Source of the DNA: Aspergillus flavus
Taxonomy: Eukaryota > Ascomycota > Eurotiomycetes > Eurotiales > Aspergillaceae
DNA: 64,000 nt
Assembly: GCF_009017415.1 (NCBI RefSeq)
Contig: NC_092406.1
Coordinates: 2,170,001-2,234,000, forward strand
Direction: 5' to 3'
Notes under the pieces: model-generated
Seen by the model: only the letters and a program-made list of their open reading frames with translations
Databases searched by the model: none
Told to the model about the DNA's origin: nothing
In this document: piece after piece, positions 59,703 through 64,000 of the stretch
Layout of the letters: every line of letters starts with the position of its first letter
How positions within the stretch are numbered: the first letter of the stretch is position 1
Program-made: the position numbers and the translations under genes

Positions 59703-60602
59703 GTTTGGTTTCGATACCAGCTCCGAAGAGGGTTATGATAGTGATGAGATGCTCGAACCTGAAGACCGTATGCTTCGCCTCAACGGCTTGCGAACATCCC
59801 GAAGGGAGGATGTGGGACTCGACGTGCCGTGCTCCTCGCATACCAAAGTTTACCGCGGACATTGCAACGTAAAAACAGTCAAAGATGTCAACTTCTTTGG
59901 CTTGAATGACGAATACGTGGTGAGCGGCAGCGACATGGGTCATCTGTTCATCTGGGACCGGAAGACGTGTGACTTGGTCAATATTCTGGAAGGTGATAGT
60001 GAGGTTGTCAACGTTATACAAGGTATATCTTGCTCTAGTCTGCTTAATCGAGCTGTTCCACTGATATTTTCCTCTCAGGCCATCCATACGAACCGACCAT
60101 TGCGGCTTCTGGAATTGACAGTACTATCAAGATCTTCTCAGCCGACAGAAATGCCCAGGAGAACGCTCAGCGCGGCATTAACGTTCTGAACCCCGAGAAC
60201 CCAGCCAATGTGCTAGGCCCTAGTGTCTCAAACATCGGGGGGCTCAAGAGCTGCAAGCGCATGCACGATAGCTACCAGATTATGAGCCAGAATGATGTCG
60301 AACGACAAGGCGGCATGGCCGACGCATCCCTCACAGTAAGTCTACTTCGACCTGCTTAGTTGATATCTTCAACAACGTCGGACAAGTCAATAATTCTGAC
60401 AATGTAATTATAGAGAGAAATGCTCTCCCGGATTGCCGTAAGCATCAGACATGGTGGAGGACAAGGAATAGTCGTGGATGAGAATTGCAGCGTAAGTCTT
60501 TCACATTTCTCAGCATCCTAGAAGAAAAGAGAGAGTAAAAGCCCCAATACAATTCTCAAATGTAACTAACACTATGGTCACAGATGATGTGAAAAATTAG
60601 TT
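56918..60602 (+). CDS. DCAF6-like WD40 protein (putative CUL4 substrate receptor)
   Basis: Five exons (56918-57075, 57177-60022, 60079-60335, 60414-60491, 60594-60602) encode 1115 residues. The N-terminus MKNSLYDRLWRRELG and the first blades (HTGCVNALCWSRSGQLLASG, HKANIFSVKFMPHSNDRTLV, HADRVKRIVTESSPYLFLT with EDGEVRQWDLR) match the DCAF6/WDTC1 group, WD40 proteins that link substrates to DDB1-CUL4 ubiquitin ligases. The phrase WDLR is of the WDXR type that contacts DDB1. A long insert follows: a basic Lys/Arg patch (about 378-395, a likely nuclear signal), a helical part (460-780) and an acidic Ser/Asp/Glu run (about 850-915). The last blades (VYRGHCNVKTVKDVNFFG, VVSGSDMGHLFIWDRKT, PYEPTIAASGIDSTIKIFS) close the propeller. 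The final coding exon is Met-Met-stop. Confidence 0.87.
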
Positions 60603-61592
60603 CTCTTAAAAAGGCACTCTTCTGCCAACGTGGTACAGTTCGTGCGCGAAAATTGGGGATTCCTTTCTATATTAGTATTTTAATTTGATAGACCTTTATT
60701 GGGACACTGACTGCTTTTCCAGTATCATATATTTCTTTTGTAGAAACCCGGTTAGGTCATGGTCTTACTCTCTCTACCCATGGATGGTTCGAAGTTGACC
60801 CTACCATAGGACTTCTGAGGATGTGCGTGTTGATACTTGATCAGACATGAATGCCCTGCTTTCAAGTCGACTAGTACCGGGTACACCGGGTACTGGTTTC
60901 GAATACTCCCAGTACAGATCTGTAGTTAATCCCCTCAATAAGCAGTAACAAGTGATAGTGCCCGGTGGCCACTAAGCGTACTAGAAAAAACGCTGCACTG
61001 GTTTCACTCTGTTATTCCACCAATCTCGATGCCATGATTGATTGCTTTAGTGGATCCTAGAGTCAAAAGTACTGGACCGCAGTACATCAGTGGGTCTAGA
61101 TCAATTGTTCTCATCCCACGTATGTATTGTGGGGGTTCCATTTGATCACACACGCTAAAAGACAGTGCATCAGAATGAAGCCTTGCGTGGCGTGTTCAAC
61201 AAGGCCAATCACTGTATCATGCCTGCATGGTGTCTAGTCTCTGGACACTGTTTAAGTGCAATGATCAGCTGAACACCATGTTCATGACAGGGATGTCATC
61301 CCGGCTTTGTTGGTCACCTTGGGGTTACATCGAGAGTGTAGCCTATGGGTTTGTTCGGCGCTATACCCCTGTCCAAGCAAGTGAAGAGTAACTGGGTCTT
61401 CACCATGGTCAGATGTGAGGATATTGCATAGGAAGAGTGTCTTAGATACAGAGTAAGTAGCATGGTATTAAATCATCCACAGGCTTACTGTACAACTGCT
61501 TTTCAAATAGGACCTAGAAATGTTCACACATGGGGATATGTTGAATGAGGCAAGCATGGATCCACTAATGCAGCAGCTAGGGTGGCTCTAGT

Positions 61593-61859
61593 ATGACCGA
61601 GTTCAGAACTTTAGCGACTGGTGCGCCGAGATTGGGTTTTGGGGTTGCTGGTTTTGGGAACTTTAATGTTTCGTTTGTGAATGTGGCTGCTGTTGATGTG
61701 AAGTTGGATGAGGAGAGGAGGGTTACGTTGGATATTGAGAGGCATGGACGGGTGTTGGAGTCTTTTGATGTTGTGGATGGGTATCGGCCTGCTCTGGATG
61801 TTACTGTTACTGAAAGGTGTGGATTTATCTCTGGTGAGTTTCTTTTGAGAAGATTCTAG
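61593..61859 (+). CDS. Possible small or partial gene, unknown
   Basis: An 88-residue frame from ATG to TAG. It reads FGVAGFGNFNVSFVNVAAVD, LDEERRVTLDIERHGRV and SFDVVDGYRPALDVTVTERC, alternating beta-like strands with few rare residues. Codons are rich in G and T with almost no C, like the 3' ends of several real genes in this window, so it might be the tail of a decayed gene or a last exon. I recognise no family and find no clear upstream exon. Confidence 0.25.
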   Translation: MTEFRTLATGAPRLGFGVAGFGNFNVSFVNVAAVDVKLDEERRVTLDIERHGRVLESFDVVDGYRPALDVTVTERCGFISGEFLLRRF

Positions 61860-63882
61860 GGTTGGGGGATGTGCTGATTCTTGGTAGGTTGCTCTTGTTG
61901 CCATTATTGCTTCCGATAGTGTCTTTGGTTCTGAGTAGTTGAGATTAGTTATTGGTGTTGTTGCTTTGGTTGATTTCTTGAGGATGTGTTAATGTTACTA
62001 CAGTAATAGTTATTTAGAAGAATGTCAGGTTATGTATATTGTCATAAACAGGGAATCTCCTTAGAGATTACCGGTAATAGCATCTCCTTCCATAGGGTCG
62101 GTGTCGCAGTTTCCAGTGCATTTAACTAGACGTGCAAAATTCTAGTTTTACTGCTACGGTGAGTGACCCCCGACATCTACCCTACAATTCCATACCCTGC
62201 CTTCGGAAAACAACCTATCCAAGGCCGAGACCGAGACTATGAAAGTTTTGGTCATCTATACTTCAATGCATCCCACAGAATTAGACCTTATGAAGTTTTT
62301 CAAGTCAAGCGATGCCGAGCTCTATGCAAGGTCATGACGGTGGAGCTAAACTATTTGCAATAAGCTGACAATCCTAATTTTCCGGACATTAATTGCCCTA
62401 TCGCTTTGCTAGGAATTGAATTTTCCGAGCTAACCAGTGGAGCAAGGTTTCCAGAATGGAGGTTGGGGTGCATGCATTAAGAGAGACTAGTGAACTATAT
62501 ATTGATGATTTGTCTTGTTTTTGTTGTTTGTCCTATACCATATCAGCATTTTGAGTATGGGGAAGCTTCAGCCATCTTCAGGGTTTCTTCGATTTGTTGT
62601 GTGTTTCTTGTATTTTCGTCCTTTGATACTTGTGTGGTAGATTTACGAGCGAAAACACTCTTTCCAGAAGATATCCTGACTCTACACTGAAACTAGAGCT
62701 GGTAAGTCCTTACAGGTTAGCGAGTCAATGTTGATATGTCATAAATGCCCCCAAAACTATTGTATTGCCTTATAGTTTCCATGGCCTGCAGATACATTCT
62801 CTGGGGGCTGGGTAGATTATAGACCAAGTAGTTTCAAGTCGGCCTTGCATATTAGGGTCTATCTCATCGAAATTTGATGTGTATGTTTGTTTACTCCCTC
62901 CGACCACGAGCTCGGTGGCGTTCTAATCAGCTCGTTGGGAGCAGTCGATGATATGGCCACTCCAAACAGAGAACGTTTTTGCCTTCATGCTACACGTTCA
63001 TAAAGTAAGGGGGGAAGGTAAAGCCATAGTGGTACGTCAGTGCTACTACATCATCATATCAGATCTGCGGCAAGCGGATGCTTTGCCAGTCGATAATTGT
63101 ACTTAAGCCTTACATATCAGTGGCGATTAACCTAACTTTATCGTCTTTCTCTGAATGGCAGATATTGACCGGCGAATCAATCACAAATGGAAACAATGTT
63201 ACTTGCTTGAGCTAGTGCCCATGCTAAAAGAGCTTAAGATGACCTATGCTTTGGTGTTCGAGTTACTCGTGCGTATATCCCTTGCTGGTGTTTGCGTCAC
63301 TGATATCAAGTGTGCAATTATACTTTAAAGCATCACAAGAAGACTGAAAAGATAGAGGTATCTTGAACTGGGAGATACTGCGCTTTTAGCATACCTAAGG
63401 GCATGTAAACCGCCTAATATTCATAAAGGGGCATGATGGATCAAAGATATGTCTCTATAAGGGTCTAATGACAGTCCCAACATCTACTAACCGAGGCCCA
63501 CCAATATCAGAAAACAAAGGAATTGACTATACATAGACATGATCATCATACAATCAAACAATAATCATTGTATTGACCTGTCAGAGCCTAAGTCTTAAGC
63601 GTCTAGTTATGCAGGGGCGTCATTGGCGAGGCAGAATCTAGATCCGAAACTCTGTAATTGACCCCAGAACCTATCCATTTTCTCTGTGGAAATTCTACCG
63701 CAAGTAATGATATGAGGCGCTGATGCTTCAGGGGTAAGACAATCGGTAATGCAAGGGGTTCTAAATAATATCTGCAGACTCCACCACGGAAATGCTAAAG
63801 AGTTTCCCAAACTACGTGATACATGTGATACCACATATTTAGGGTTAAGAAAATCTAAGCCCTATCTACCTGGAGAGCATCT

Positions 63883-63890
63883 ATATAAGT
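63883..63890 (+). promoter_or_regulatory. TATA box of a gene reading out of the window
   Basis: TATATAAG is followed by C/T- and CA-rich sequence lacking ATG up to the window end (CCACCACTACCGCCACTACT), which fits a fungal promoter and 5' leader. The coding region would begin to the right. Confidence 0.5.
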
Positions 63891-64000
63891 GACCATCATC
63901 CATACCCTACCTACCTCATTCTTCATCATCGAATACAATCAAAGCCTTCAGACATTATTACCACCACTACCGCCACTACTATTCACACTTTGTTATTCCG

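Larger units (their letters stand above)
60603..64000. other. Gene-poor end of window, 3.4 kb
   Basis: No firmly supported gene. A plus-strand frame at 61593-61859 has protein-like composition and is listed separately. Other frames (62163-62363, 62490-62690, 63607-63834 minus) show nothing recognisable. The last 120 bases look like a promoter and leader. Confidence 0.5.

Noticed and set aside
59455..60087. 210-residue minus-strand frame with valine/isoleucine runs
   Set aside because: Antisense of the acidic Asp run of the DCAF6-like gene.

Overview
The window is nuclear DNA from a filamentous ascomycete, most likely an Aspergillus or close relative (Eurotiales). The support is many short spliceosomal introns (about 50 to 130 nt, GTRNGT donors, CTAAC-like branch points, YAG acceptors), compact genes on both strands separated by kilobase-scale spacers with pyrimidine-rich leaders, and protein families typical of that group. 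I see no bacterial features, no rRNA, no recognisable tRNA, no CRISPR and no intact transposon. Gene models were built by hand by joining exons in matching phase. All internal splice sites quoted are predictions.

Layout, left to right. The window opens in the last 155 codons of an MFS sugar (alpha-glucoside type) transporter (2-469). An NCBP3-like cap-binding/RNA-export protein with about nine ELFP motifs follows (827-2307), then a LisH/WD40 protein (2683-4238). Next are ribosomal protein eL29 (minus, 4810-5452, four exons) and the mitochondrial ATP synthase delta subunit (6338-7228, six exons). A cytochrome b561-type membrane protein with a long Arg/Ser-rich tail (minus, 8366-10727) is divergent from a cystinosin-like lysosomal/vacuolar PQ-loop transporter (11758-12868). 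Two three-finger C2H2 transcription factors lie tail to tail (14965-15882 plus, 16641-18303 minus), followed by a 5.3 kb gene-poor stretch.

The middle holds an APH-fold phosphotransferase (minus, 23636-24848) divergent from dUTPase (25303-26240), which converges on pyridoxal kinase (minus, 26525-27972). A spacer with a possible broken gene (about 28785-29316) precedes a GPI-anchored DUF7729-like wall protein (30864-32045). Then come an Afi1-like polarity protein with a SPA/DENN-type region (minus, 32681-35138) divergent from an EF-hand light-chain-like protein (35976-36994), a Bub2/Cdc16 TBC-domain GAP (37621-39216) and a two-RRM RNA-binding protein (minus, 40022-41469).

From 41.5 to 51.5 kb the only convincing gene is a 74-residue protein with two CxxC pairs (minus, 46749-46973). 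The last part contains 6-phosphogluconolactonase (51554-52354), an uncharacterised coiled-coil protein with a Ser/Pro-rich basic head (53323-54918), and a DCAF6-like WD40 protein of about 1115 residues (56918-60602). The final 3.4 kb is gene-poor and ends in what looks like a promoter reading out to the right.

Most genes are housekeeping: nucleotide sanitation, vitamin B6, pentose phosphate, translation, respiration. Three are plausibly linked to cell polarity and septation (Afi1-like, EF-hand light-chain-like, Bub2) and sit next to each other, but this looks like chance neighbourhood rather than a cluster. No secondary-metabolite cluster or defence system is evident. The more unusual signals are the ELFP motif array, the intragenic C-to-G skew switch shared by several genes, the tail-to-tail zinc-finger pair, the tiny or extreme exons (ATG only, 7 nt, 11 nt, Met-Met-stop), the dual-start dUTPase and two proteins I could not identify.
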